Program-made: the position numbers and the translations under genes
Assembly (NCBI GenBank): GCA_027559495.1
Contig: JAMXSV010000004.1
Span: 1,167,001 to 1,231,000, forward strand
Direction of reading: 5' to 3'
Length of the DNA stretch: 64,000 nucleotides
Origin: Aurifilum marmelostoma
Taxonomy: Eukaryota; Ascomycota; Sordariomycetes; Diaporthales; Cryphonectriaceae
Notes under the pieces: model-generated
What the model was told of the DNA's origin: nothing
What the model saw: only the letters and a program-made list of their open reading frames with translations
Database searches by the model: none
Shown here: positions 1 to 11,545 of the stretch, in pieces
Layout of the letters: the number at the start of each line of letters is the position of its first letter
Position numbering within the stretch: position 1 is the first letter of the stretch

Positions 1-2486
1 TGTTCTGGTCGAACTCGATGAGGAGCATGGGCGACTTGTAGTGCTGGAACATGGTCTCGGCCTGGGTATAGAGGCGGCCATCCCGGAACGAGGAGATGAG
101 ATCGCTGACGGACTTGCGCTCCACGCAGATGTTGGGCGAGAGGATATAATCCCCCACTGTCAACAGGCACGGCACGATGATGATCGAGCGAGCGTGCAAG
201 AGTGATGGCAGGGACGACCTGAACTCTCGAACGTCCACCACGATCCGTGGGGGCTGTGCTGTGGCAGCCAGACGCCCGCCGCCAGCGATCCGAGTGTTGA
301 CGGTCCTGAGAAAGGCCTCTTGAGGATCTTCAGCGCCGTGAGAGTCGACAGTCAAGACCACGCTCATGCTTGCGCGCTCCTTGATCAGCTTGGTGAAGGC
401 GTCCTTCTCCCTCCGCACTGTTGAGAGGTACCGCTGTTCCTCGACCGACCCGCCGTAGTAAAGAAAGTATACCCGCACATTTCTGTCGTTGTGCGATGAC
501 CTGTAGACTTCTACCCGTCTGATAAACGAGGCATCTGGCTCGTACATGATGATATACTTGGGCTTCACCTCCTCCAGGATATGCTCGTCCTGGTCACCAT
601 CGTACGCATGGATGACCACGAGATCCTGCATATCATATAGCTGATAGAAGTCGTCCATGTCTTCCAGCGGATCGGCCTGACCGACCACGTCCGCCTTCTG
701 TTTGGCGTCCTCCTCTGTGGCCTGCACCTCCTCCATCAGGTCCGCCACCTCATTTGCCTTTTCAAAATACGGCATGATGCTTCCGTTCTCGGCACGGCCC
801 AGGCTCGTGGCCACAGAGCCACCCCCTCGAACCCGTCTCCTCTTGTTGGCGGGTGCTCTGCCTCCCCTCTGCAGCCTGGGATCAGACGCTCCTTTCAGGG
901 CATTCTGGTTCTCGGCGAACAGCAGTGCACTGACTTGCGCAAATTCCTTCTTCCACTTGAGGTACTCCCTGAGCCTGCGGCGCATCATAAACATGGCAGA
1001 TGGCTGGTCCTCGTCCTCGTCTTCATCTCCCTCGATCACGACTTTCTTTCGCCGCTGTTCATCCTTGACCTTTACGTGCATGGTCTGTAGGTAATCCTTG
1101 AGCTGCCTGCACGTTGCGGCGTCAGAGCACATGATGAGGATTGTTCCGTTGGAGTCATCACGAGCCGGCGGCTCAAAATACAGATCTCGGTCGATCTCCT
1201 CGAGGACGTCGGCTAGAACAGCCCACTTGGGCTGTTCCTCGAGGACAGGCCGCAGGGAGTCAATGTCAGAGTCAGCGCCCGCCTTGTTCGTGCCCCTGTA
1301 CACCCTCCTCTTTGCTGTCTCGAAGATGGTCTGGGCTGCGTCCAGAAACAGCCAGGGTGATTGTGTCTGTCTAGTGGACCCCGGCGCCGGAGAGTGCGCA
1401 GCATGAATGGTGTCCAGATTCTGCTGAAACGCAACTGCATCATATGCAACCACGGCCTGCAGCAAGCTCCGCAGCACGGTGAGATCCCCTACGATCTGCT
1501 TTGTCTTCCAGCTGACGCGATGCCAGTTGGGATCCAGCTGCCGTCTGACCATGATGTCGAAGTTCTTGGTCAGGGCGCTGTCCAGGTTCCAGTCCTCCAT
1601 GTCGAGACCAGTGTTTCCTTTCTTGAGCTCGTGGATGCTGACCTCGACACACTCCATGACCGCGGCCTGGATCTCCTTCATGGCGTCCGTCATGGGCACC
1701 TCCAGCTCGATGACTTCGGCCTGCCTCCTGCCCTCGAGCGACTTGGCAACTGACACGTGGAAGCGAGGCCACAGGCTCGCCTTGCGCAGGAATAGATTCC
1801 GCATCATGGTGGCCAGGGGACTGAAACCTGTCGTGAAAGGATCCGGGTTGTCCGAAAAGGCTTTGAGAAAGCCGACCTTGTTCTTCTGCCTGTAGATGCG
1901 CAGGATGAAGGCCTCGAGGCTCGTGGCGACGACCCGGTCTGCGTGCAGAACCACCATGCCGGTGATCTTCTCCACGTTCAACAGGCCCGTCAGCAGGTCG
2001 ACGACCAGGATGCGGCTGGTGATACTGAAAATGCCACCGCCAGCGTACATCTTCTCCCGAGCGCCGACGTTAGTGTAGTCCGTGTTGACGACAGTCAGGC
2101 CGCGGGCGAGCGGTGCCATACTGATGGCAGCATGTTCGGCCAGGGCCTCGCCGATCCAGCTGTTCTCGCGGTCCTCGGCATTGACGACTACAATTAAGTT
2201 GCTGCCAGCAGCATCATACGAGTGTAATAAGTTGGTGAGCAGGCGCATGAGCCCGAGGCCACGCGCCAGGATGACCAGCTCATCCTCGGAGCGGAGCTCT
2301 TGGAACAGTGCTTGTTGATATTCCTGGGAAAAGACATGATACACGACAGATTAGATATCAAGTATTCCCTCCCGTCTCTATCTCAGAGTCCAATCTGTAG
2401 ACCAGGGAAACCAGTCGTCGGCGGGAAACTGGGCTTACAAGCGGCAAGGAGAGCTTCACAGGCTGCGGCGCAACACTGGCGGCCAT
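1..2486 (-). CDS. RAD1: RAD1/XPF-family DNA repair endonuclease subunit, 3' end cut by the window
   Basis: This is the 5' part (about 790 residues) of the large subunit of the Rad1-Rad10 (XPF-ERCC1) structure-specific nuclease, which cuts 5' of lesions in nucleotide excision repair and in single-strand annealing in the nucleus. Exon 1 is 2439-2486 (start ATG at 2484-2486, 16 codons). A phase-0 intron occupies 2324-2438 (GTAAGC...CCCAG). Exon 2 runs from 2323 off the left edge in one open frame. The N-terminus after the splice reads LPLEYQQALFQELRSEDELV, typical of the family's helicase-like domain. Near the edge, the frame reads VGDYILSPNICVERKSVSDL, which contains the GDX(n)ERKX3D metal-binding nuclease motif. 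The tandem helix-hairpin-helix C-terminus lies outside the window. In Neurospora the ortholog is mus-38. Identification is firm. An in-frame ATG further upstream exists but is less likely as the start. Confidence 0.93.
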
Positions 2487-3635
2487 GATGGGCGCTTTGA
2501 CTAGCCGCGGCAACGTCTGTTGATCTTGGAAGAAGCTGAGATCATCGTCTCTGACTTGACATCGGAAACAACATGTGCGATGTCTCAAAGGCGCATCTGC
2601 GAAAAAGTGATTGGGCGTGTTGTGTAGGCAGATGCGTGCAGCGTGTAATGAGGTTGAGGATGATGATGATGATGATGATGTAGTAATTGGTACAGGAGCG
2701 CCTGCTGGCAAGGCTACCCCCAGCTGGCCGCCAGCTGGCTGTGGCTAGACATTTAGAGCAGCGTTCTCTCAAGTACTGTATACTCTCTGACTTGGTGGGA
2801 TTCCTTATCTTAGCACCATGTACCACGCTTACAGCACTACTTGTACGGCATTGGCTGTTGTGCTCCAGGGGATGTTTCCTTCGTACACAATGATTGCTTC
2901 ATTTCGTCTCGGCAGCAGATAATATTGAGAGCAATGTTGTCAGTGATGCACAACCAAGTCTATAGCAAACAGAGGCATGTTTCCATTGCAATGTGGAACC
3001 CCCAATGATGAGGCAGCTGATCAACGCAATAAGACCGTGACAACGAATTCATTGGTCCTCAGTCTCGGGCAATCCCACTAGTCTGCCACCTCCACCAAAT
3101 CTAGAGATGATGCAGGACGGGTAACCTAATGATCATGTGGCTGGCCTTTACACCAAATCCCCAAACAAGCGATGGAAGCCGCCCTCAGCTTGTAAGTCGG
3201 TAGGTCCTGGTGGCTTCCCAGCGGTGGGGGTTGGTGTACAGCTGTGTGTGTGAGTTGTGTGCTGTACAAATGTGTTGTTAGGTTGTGTTAGTGCTGGTCC
3301 AACGATAACGACGTCATTTCTAATGCGTTTCCGAGATCACTTGAGCACCTGATGGGGACACAACCTAGAACAGGCCTCCAGCACCCTTCTGTGAGTATAA
3401 GACGGCCTGACATCTCTCCTCCAGAGGCTCGACTTCTTCAACCCACCATACTCGCGCAAGAAATACTTCCAAAACATTGTATGTCCTTGATCCTTTTCCC
3501 AGCTTCTTCAGCTTGACTACCCTGAATGGCCAGCGTATGGAGAATGGAATGCTGACTTTCCACACCAGACTAGCTTTGGACAACTACCACATCATCGCTA
3601 CCCACTAAGCTCAAGCTCTCTCTCTCTCTACCAAG
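2487..3635. other. Divergent intergenic region between RAD1 and the 72-residue gene
   Basis: No supportable gene. It must hold the promoters of both flanking divergent genes. A GAT trinucleotide repeat lies about 170 bp upstream of the RAD1 start. A CT-rich tract (about 3611-3630) immediately precedes the ATG at 3636, typical of fungal 5' leaders. Confidence 0.6.
2659..2680. repeat. (GAT)7 microsatellite
   Basis: Seven uninterrupted GAT units read directly in the sequence, upstream of RAD1. Confidence 0.9.
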
Positions 3636-3922
3636 ATGGCCGATCAGAACCAGCAAGAGAAGGAATTCTCCATCCAGGTACAAACAACTTTCTCAGTCTC
3701 TTCGGGTCTTTTAGATCTCCACCTTTACTAATAGTCCCCCTGCAGCCCATTGACGATAATGCCAACAAGGATCAGGGCAAGGGCTTCATCGATGCCATCA
3801 AGTCAAAGGTTGCTCCTCATGTTGCGGCTCCAGGCCCGGCTCAGTCACACGACCACAGCCAGATCCCTCAGGAGGGAACAAAGGAGGAGCGTCTTGCCAA
3901 GGCCAAGGAGCTGAACAAATAG
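3636..3922 (+). CDS. Small hypothetical protein, 72 residues, two exons
   Basis: Exon 1 is 3636-3677 (14 codons, MADQNQQEKEFSIQ). A 68-bp phase-0 intron follows (GTACAA...TGCAG, with a TACTAAT branch-like sequence), and exon 2 is 3746-3922, ending in TAG. The gene is too small to stand out as one open frame, but a consensus intron, a CT-rich leader and a clean frame support it. The product is hydrophilic and mostly charged. It has no signal peptide or membrane segment, and a predicted helical C-terminus rich in E, K and A. Residues around GKGFIDAIKSKVAPHVAAPG look like the conserved core. I do not recognise a family and assign no function. It is probably a soluble small protein of the kind often induced by stress or development in fungi, but that is only a guess. 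Confidence 0.7.
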
Positions 3923-5621
3923 ATGCCCCAGCTCGTGTGCCAGCCCAAGTCGGCGATGATGTCGGGAGGTCCGGAGCAAGGAAGCAGGGTCGGCCTGTGT
4001 AGTCGACGAGCCTCGATCATGCTAGACTATACCTAGAGACAGATGATTTACGAACCTCAAACGGAATGACATGACTATTGAGAAGAGATTTCACTATGCA
4101 AAGATATGGACAGGCAACGCTCATAGTATGTGCATCAGGCCCCAAGAGAGAGTGTTTCGAGGGCCGAACCTAGAGTGCGTTCCGAGCCCGCCCCCCCCCC
4201 CCAACAAGACAACAACTCGCTCATGACGTCGTACTTGGCATCGCAACACTGCACCTTGGCTTACTTGGTTTTTGAGGAGAGACAGCCGATAGGCAACCAC
4301 ATTATCTAGAAAACTTCTGATCTCCGACCCGTCTTGAGACTTGTATGACAGTACAAGAACTGAACCGAGACATGCAGTGAATGGAAGGAAGAGAGGTACG
4401 GCCGTTGCGCTCTGTGATGAAGCCATTGCGACTGCTGAAGCCGAGCTCGGAAGCGGCACTCGCAACCCAACTCGCTCTCGCTGCCTAAGAGAAAGCCGCG
4501 TATTTGACGTCCGAACCCTGTTCGCGTGGCGGCTGCTACTGCTGCGGCCGATGCCTATACATAGTACTGCGCACGGCGTAGATTAGCACTTTTAAAATGA
4601 ATAGTCATCCTGGCTTGTTCTATCGTGTTCTCTGCTTCCTCTGCCGACTGACCCGGCACAAAAAAAGACTCACTGGCTGTATCTTGCTCAGACCATTCTT
4701 TGGCACGTAAAGATTTGTCTATTCATCATTGCAAGATTGACCATCTGGCCATACCATACTTACACAGCCGCCTTATGATCGATCGTCTTGCTGCTGCACC
4801 CTGGCGGAAAGACCCGCTGCTTCTAGTCTCTACCCAACCCCTGCCCCTCAGTGTGACCCCCTACAACCACTAGGCTAGGGCTGTCTCTGCTTAGCCTGTG
4901 TCTGTCTGTGCTGTTTAGCATTTGTCTACTTCTCAAGGAGGCTCTGGCGCCCTGGCCTTGTACCCTGGGGGAACCTGCTCTACAGCACAGTAGTGCGCCT
5001 GTGGGCCGTGTCTGCCCAATCTCGACCACCATCATCCATCCTCCACCACCACACCACACCATACCACACCGACACTAAACACAAAGACAACCGCGCGTAC
5101 GTCCAGGCACAGTCAGCCACACACCCAGCAAGACCGCCCACGCAGCATTGGTCCAATTCCTCTTCTTCGATCTTCTCCCCCTCTCCTCCCAGAGGCCACT
5201 GCGGAGCATTCAAGCGGGCGAGTTACGAACAGAGGTCCAGAGATTTGGCAGAGACGCCAGGCCAGTTCCGACACCACGACGAACCGACCCCAGGAGCGTC
5301 CAATTACAGCTCGAACACAGGTTCCCCAGCACGCGGCACAAGCACACGAGCACACGGCGCTGCTTGCTGCAAACCCCCCCACATCGGCGACGAGGACGCA
5401 CCTCTGCCCTCGTATATACAACTACTCATCAGATGAAGCTCTAGGCGACTGTCGTCGAAATCGTCAAGGCAGCTGGCTGGGAGGGACGAACAACCCCACC
5501 GACAAACAATCCCCCCCCCCCTCTCCCCCTTCCCCCCCTCCTCGCCTGTCCACCCGATCGCCATCACTATACTTGATCCGCGCCCTGGCCGACGGTCTCC
5601 CCCGAGCCGATTCGGAACACG
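3923..5621. other. Intergenic region and 5' leader of the WASP gene
   Basis: No supportable gene. It includes C-runs at 4191-4202 and 5511-5521. The roughly 500 bases before 5622 are pyrimidine-rich and ATG-poor near the gene, consistent with a promoter and 5' untranslated region. A 147-codon open frame at 4993-5436 has no recognisable content. Confidence 0.55.
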
Positions 5622-7671
5622 ATGCCGTCTATCCTCAATGATGCCGACAAGGACATGGTCAAGCGCTTCGTGCCGAAGCAGAGCAACAAGATCCAGGCTG
5701 TAGCTGTGGCGCGGCTCTACGTTGCGCATCCGAACCCCTCGGCATGGACCTATACTGGCCTGCAGGGGGCCGTGGTGCTCGCCAACGACCTTGTTGGGAA
5801 CACATACTGGCTGAAGATGGTTGACATATCGGTGAGTTGCCGCGCACCAATGAATGGGAGCCAGATGGCACAGCGCACAGCACAAGGAGGCTAATCACAC
5901 GCAGCCCTCCCACCACGGAGTCATATGGGACCAGGAGATCTTCGACTCGTGGAGTTACAACCAGGACCGCACCTTCTTCCACACCTTCGAGCTCGAGGAC
6001 TGTCTGGCTGGTCTGTCTTTTGCGGACGAGAAGGAGGCAAAGCAGTTCAAGAAGAAGATGGACGAGCGCGAGAAGAATGCCAGCAAGGCGACCAAGGCGA
6101 CCCCGTTTGGAGGAGCAGCGCCCGGCGCAGGCGGAGGAGGGCATAAACACGGCTTGCTAGGCGGCATCTTTGGAGGACATAGGCACTCCTCCGCACCGTC
6201 GCCCACGCCGCCCGAGTCCCCTCGAAACAGCGCCGCTCCTCTGAGCCCTCTCGGCAGGTCGTCCTCTACCAGGGTCAACGGGTCCAGCAGCCGGAGCCCG
6301 CCCTCGCAGTTCGCCGTCCTGGAGGCGTTCGACCCTCAGTGGCGCGAACACTTTGGCGACGACCTGAGGTCAAAAGGCCTGACTGACGACTTCATCATGG
6401 ACAACCAGGCCTTTATCGTCGACTTTTTGAGGCAGGAGCAGGCCCAGACAAAACACTCAACACCGCCGCCGCCGCCACCACCGGTCAATGGGGCTGGAGG
6501 GTCTAGAGCACCCCCTCCACCACCAGCAGCGCGGAGAGGAGGCGCCGCCGCACCACCGCCGCCTCCCGCGCCCAGGAGGTCTGCCGCCAAGACCGATTCC
6601 CCTGCCGACGAGCGCGAGCCCTCACCACCAAGGACGAGATTTCAAGTTCCTCCACCGCTGCCTGATGCTGGCAAGCTTGCACACGTCGAGCCTGCGAGGC
6701 ACACGCCAGCTCCGGGACCTCCCCCGCCCCCACGACCGCCCAAATCGCCAGCCGACGAGGCAAAGGAGGCCGGCCAGAAGTTTGGCGTGCCTCCGCCGTT
6801 CACGGGACAGCGAAGTGTTCCGCCTCCGCCGCCGAGTCGTGGTCCTGTCCCGCCTCCACCACCGTCGAGAGAACCAGCCATCGCAGCGCCTGGCCCAGCA
6901 CCACCACTGCCTCCCAAGGCGCCTGCTGCAGCTGCACCACCGCTGCCCCCTCCGAGCCTGCCCACCAGGGGACCAGCGCCCCCCACCACTCCCATCCTCT
7001 GGAGCCCCGCCCGCGCCTCCTCTGCCGGGATCTTCAGCGCCGCCAGCACCACCACTACCATCGAGCGATGCGCCACCGCCGCCCCCTCCTCTGCCGGGCG
7101 CCGGCGCACCTCCTCCGCCACCCCCTCCACCACCACCTCCTGCAGGCGGTATCCCACCTCCACCACCGCTGCCACCAACAGGCGCCGGCATTCCACCCCC
7201 TCCAGGCCCGCCTCCACCACCGAATCGCGACTCCGGCTATGCGTCTGGCGTGCCAGCTCCGGCCCTGCCCAGCGCAGACTCTGGCCGCTCGGCCATGTTG
7301 GCGGGCATCCAGAAGGCTGGTGGCATCGGGGCCCTGAAGAAGGTCGACAGAAGCCAGATCCGCGACAGAAGCTCTGCGCAGGTCGGCGGCGGCGGCGGCA
7401 GCGACACGGGCCCGCACGGCAGCGGCCTCCCGCCTGCTGGTGTCGCTCCTGGTGGTGGCAATGATATGGCGTCGGCCCTGGCGTCGGCTCTAGCTGCCAG
7501 GAAGAATAAAGTCAGCCACAGTGGTAAGTCTTGTTTTTTTTTTTTTTTTTTTTTTGCGTCCTTATATGTATATCAGGGTGGTGGCATTGAGGTCCCTCCT
7601 TCCCTAGCGATTTTGAATGATATGCTAATTGGCCTCCAGATGATGAGGGTGACGATGATGAGTGGGACTAA
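5622..7671 (+). CDS. LAS17: WASP/Las17 actin-nucleation promoting factor (apparent frameshift)
   Basis: Activator of the Arp2/3 complex at cortical actin patches during endocytosis. Exons: 5622-5831 (70 codons), 5905-7523 and 7640-7671. Introns start with GTGAGT and GTAAGT. Domains in order: WH1 (about residues 10-125, including VIWDQEIFDSW and FHTFELEDCLAGLSF); a CRIB-free linker; a very long poly-proline region; a WH2 motif (MLAGIQKAGGIGALKKVDRS); and an acidic Arp2/3-binding end, DDEGDDDEWD, where the last exon supplies the conserved tryptophan. The proline-rich frame switches by one base at a C6 run (6979-6984): upstream is in one frame and downstream, including WH2, in the next. Either one C is surplus (assembly error or mutation) or an unrecognised intron lies here. 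With one base fewer the product would be about 619 residues. The second intron contains a T22 tract. Family identification is firm. Confidence 0.9.
7534..7555. repeat. T22 homopolymer in WASP intron 2
   Basis: Uninterrupted run of T read directly, just after the GTAAGT donor at 7524. Confidence 0.9.
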
Positions 7672-8555
7672 ACGGCAGCAGATCTTTGGAGAGATGGGAG
7701 GCAGAGAAGAGTGGGAGAACAGGCATGAGCATTGGCCTACTGGACTGGACCGAGGGTCTTGTATCTATATCACGGGGCTCTGGTGTACCTGGGCTTGCAG
7801 CAACTGGCATTTTGCTCCCACTCAAAGTGGTACGCAATGGCTGGACGAGCCTTTATTATTTTTTGGGGGGGCGCATGACGATGGCGGCCTTGACGATGGG
7901 CGGGAAGATAACAAACGTTGGATGCCTGCTCATAGTGAAAAGAAGTCTTCTCTCCCTTATACCGAGAAGCAGACACACATAACACAGTACAGAATGATTC
8001 TTTTTCGCAGCAGATAACCTCTCATTGCGGTCTATCAAGTTCTCATGACGTCTTGTGAACTGTGTCGAGAACCCCCCATGCAAGCTCTTTTGTTCTTTTC
8101 ATACAGCGCGCGATTACACTGATTGCGCCGAACGTAGACGAGAAGATGGAAAGGGAAAGCAAAAAGATGATTCCTCCTTGAAGAGAGAGAGAGAGAGTAA
8201 AGACGAAGGGAAATTTGATGTCATCAGAGAAAAGCTCATGAAAGGTTGTATCTTGTTGTGTTTGTATACCTCCCCACCGACACGGGACGTCCCTCCCATC
8301 CCAGTCGTCTATCAACTGTCGAGGAACCTCGAGGTCTTTATGCCTTGCGGCACAAGATCAAGGTTTGAGAGAGAGAAGACAGTTCTTCCTGCGCCTGTTG
8401 CTAGCTCTTCTCCTTCTCCCCCCTCCCCTCCCCTTCACCGAACCACGCCTTCAGCCATGTACGGCCATGGTTGATCTGTAGAAAAAGGGGCGAGAAGAGG
8501 AAAGAAAAGGCAGGAAGAGACGAAACAGCCAGCACACCACGGGTCCGAGGTAGGT
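7672..8555. other. Convergent intergenic region (WASP / eIF1A 3' ends)
   Basis: No supportable gene. It holds the 3' untranslated regions and terminators of the two convergent flanking genes. An AG-rich tract and CT-rich runs (about 8400-8435) are present. Confidence 0.55.
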
Positions 8556-9314
8556 CTAGATGTCGTCGATCTCGATATCCTTGCCGCCGGCGCCGGCCTC
8601 GTCGCCGCTGTCCGAGTCGCGGTCCTCGTCGAACTCGAATGCGCAGTCGCCATCCTCACCGCCACCGAAAGTATCGGTCTCGTTGATCTTGGCTGTCTCG
8701 GGGAGCTCGCCGTAGGCCTTGAGGGAACGGGCTTCGTCGGCGGTGTACTTGAGACTGTGATACGCCACGAGTGTCAGCAAAAGTGGATAATTAAGTATTC
8801 CTAGGGGGAACGTGGGTGTATTCGAGGGTGTAACATACATGACATCGCCCTTGTCGTCTTGGTAATCACGCAGCGACAGCAGGATGATGTCGCCCTGGTT
8901 GATCCAGACCTTCTTGCGAAGCTTGCCGCGGATGTTTCCAAGCCGGCGCGTGCCGTCGAAGCACTGCGCCTCGAGACGACCGTTCCTGTATCAAAGGCGA
9001 AAAATTTTGTGGTTAGTCCTATGTCTCTTGCTGTGGTGCGCGCGGCCATCGTTGGCGCGAAATCCCTCCTTGTGCACATGACATGTGGTCTGCTCCCAGC
9101 TTGCCTCAAGGGAGAACGTCTCCAGTACATGCGCCAGGGGGGAAAGGTCAGGGGAAGAGGGACATGAATAGAATACAAGGACATACCCAAGCATCTTCAC
9201 GACCTGCGCATACTCCTGGCCATCCTCCTTGAAGGTAAGCTCACGCTTCTCATTGTCGTTCTCGTTCTTGCCACGCCTGCGGTTCTTTCCTCCCTTTCCC
9301 TTATTCTTAGGCAT
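8556..9314 (-). CDS. TIF11: Translation initiation factor eIF1A
   Basis: eIF1A binds the 40S A site, promotes scanning and start-codon selection, and acts in the cytoplasm. Exons on the minus strand: 9187-9314, 8839-8985 and 8556-8754, giving 157 residues. Splicing rebuilds MLGNGRLEAQCFDGTRR across the first junction and GDVILKYTADEARSLKAYGE across the second. Both are hallmark eIF1A sequences, which fixes the intron boundaries. Order: basic N-terminal tail (MPKNKGKGGKNRRRGKNEND), OB-fold (about 28-95, including KLRKKVWINQGDIILLSLRD), C-terminal helix, then the acidic tail ending DIEIDDI. Length and architecture are standard for the family. It is convergent with the WASP gene. Confidence 0.97.
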
Positions 9315-11545
9315 GCTGTCTGTCCTGTGCGGTCGGGGTGTGGATGTTGATGATTTCTAGGAAAGTCGTTGAGCGTCGAATCTGCCAAGTAGAATGGCCT
9401 CGATGTCTGTTGTGATTTGTTGTGTGTTGTCAAAGAGACAAGTCTGGTCTTTTCAAGACTTGGGAAGTGGGTAGGTGGTATTAATGGGCAGGAGGCGGGC
9501 GAGGATGATTCTTTGGGGGTGGGGGGGTAGTTTGTGCTGGTGGGGTCACTTTTGTGCTTGTGGGCTAGTTTGTGGCGGGGCGGATTCCCTAGGCCTACTT
9601 GGCCCTGCTGGGTTGGGCACAGTTGGCTTTGCAGGAAGGAGTCAGAGTCAGATGTTACAGTGGGAACGAACGGGCATCCGCGCGCTGGGTCTGATACTGC
9701 GTGTGTGTCATAGGAAGGAAGATTGCTGATGCTGAGGCTGAGGCTGGTCTTTAATGTACTACGGCAGGTACTTGCGCTCAAGCTAAGTTACTCTCTTCCC
9801 ACTGCCAGTAAGTTGACATTAAACTTTTACTCGAATATTCAGGCGAGTCTGCTATGTGTTGTGGTTCTCATTCTCATTTTAGCCGTCCAAAATATCGCTG
9901 ATTCTGTGATTCCACGCTTCCGTCTCTGCCCTCTTCCCTCTAGACACATCCCGATGTCTTTGAGGACAACCTCCCAACACCCCCCCCCCTTCTCTCGTTC
10001 TCTTTTGTCGTCCTGTTCTTTCCGGCAAGGCGCATCCAGAGCGCATGCTTTACTAGCTGGACTATCGCTTTCCCGGTTGCACGTCCTTTCTTGAGAAGAC
10101 CGACCTGCTAGAGAAGCATGCATGTCACTCTTGCCAGAACCCCCCACCCACCTCCCTTTTCCACGCCGTTCAAGACCCTCGGATGCATGCCAGGCCGGAT
10201 CAAAGTTCCGCTGATTGACTGCAGCGCAGTACTACATAGAGGCATCCACATTTCGAAACAGGAATGATATCCTCAGATTGTGCACTTTCCTGCAGCTGAC
10301 ATGGACTCAACCGTACTTGGAAAGCCGACTTCTAGATACGTCAAAGGGGGTAACATACCATTGGACTCGCTTAGGCTATGTCAACGTGCTGGTCACTGTC
10401 GATTCGTCGATTCCAACCAACAGACAGTACATCAATGCAAGGCATTTCTGAGCTGTCATCTGCAAAGAACTAAATTCCCTTCCCACAACACCTTTGTCGT
10501 TGCATGCTTTGGTAATTACCTGTGTGACTTGGCCCAGGTCATCTGCATAAGCGGCGCGAACTTGTCTGAAGACAATGGAGACAATAGAGAGGAGTGTGCG
10601 TCGCAATTGATTAGCACAAGTGGGACAGCCCAGGCTGTGTTGCTCGGTCTTCTCCTTTTTCTTTGCTTTTCTTTTCTTCTTTTTTCTTTTTTTCTGCTCT
10701 TTCTTCCTTCGCCTTTTCTCGTTCAAAGATAAAACAAGTAAAATACAGTAGGAAATGGATGGGGCATTCAGCTCCGGAAATCTCAACGACTCCTTGCTCG
10801 GATTCAAGCCAAAGATGTGGTACAGAGACTCTTGTTCCATAGAGAGCCCTTTCATCTGGAACTTCCTTGGCTGCTTGGATATCGACACGGCAAAGACGGC
10901 AGGCTGAGGCCTGCAGCGCAGGGAATACCCACACCCGGGACACTGCTGTTGGAATGCACCTTGCATAGTAGTACTTGATTCTCTGACAGCAACTTGATTA
11001 ATCTGGTTTAGACAGAACAAGCATTGTATCCTGTCATATTTCCCGACCCTCTCATCACAATGTGATCCAGTTTCTCTTTCCATATCAGACTTGGTCACTG
11101 CATCTTAGCCCTCAAGAACAGTGGTGTTGGCTGCAAGTACAGTATGGTTGGCTGCACGACTGTCATGAACCATGCCAGGCCAACTAGCCAATAAAAAAAA
11201 AAAGTAGCCGGGCTCCGGACCCTGTCGACTCTGTACCACAGCACTACGGCCTCGAGTACATAAAGTCTTCATTCACTCGCCCGTACGCACCCAGCCTCGC
11301 TGGATGTGTTACGGTCTTCTGTCCGATCCAAGTGGCAGACAGACTCCTTCTGGCCATAAGCAGTCACATTACACATTTTCACTCAGCGGGTCTCCCCAAC
11401 CAGTACACACTCGGCTCCCCCAGTCTTGTACTACTACAACTCAGGCTGGCAGGCTAAGGCGAGGTTGATTTTTCTCTCGAGGACCTTGTCTTAAAAAGAT
11501 GACATGATTTGACCAACAACACTCTCTGCTTTCGACCCAGCCAAA
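9315..11545. other. Intergenic region between eIF1A and the 283-residue gene
   Basis: Mostly without supportable genes. The bases just upstream of 9314 and of 11546 should hold the promoters of the two divergent flanking genes. The one long minus-strand open frame is listed separately with low confidence. Pyrimidine-rich tracts occur at about 9980-10020 and 10640-10720. Confidence 0.55.
10376..11098 (-). CDS. Unverified open frame with Cys pairs (240 codons), probably not a gene
   Basis: The frame contains CLFC and CPGCGYSLRC-type cysteine pairs, followed by a lysine/glutamate-rich stretch that is simply the reverse of a T-rich tract. There is no family resemblance I recognise, no intron signals that help, and the ending is low-complexity. 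I list it only because the spaced cysteines could belong to an exon of an orphan zinc-binding protein. A chance open frame is more likely. Confidence 0.12.
   Translation of the reverse strand: MTKSDMERETGSHCDERVGKYDRIQCLFCLNQINQVAVRESSTTMQGAFQQQCPGCGYSLRCRPQPAVFAVSISKQPRKFQMKGLSMEQESLYHIFGLNPSKESLRFPELNAPSISYCILLVLSLNEKRRRKKEQKKRKKKKRKAKKKEKTEQHSLGCPTCANQLRRTLLSIVSIVFRQVRAAYADDLGQVTQVITKACNDKGVVGREFSSLQMTAQKCLALMYCLLVGIDESTVTSTLT

Noticed and set aside
4993..5436. 147-codon open frame in the WASP leader
   Set aside because: Low-complexity His/Pro/Ser content; probably untranslated leader.
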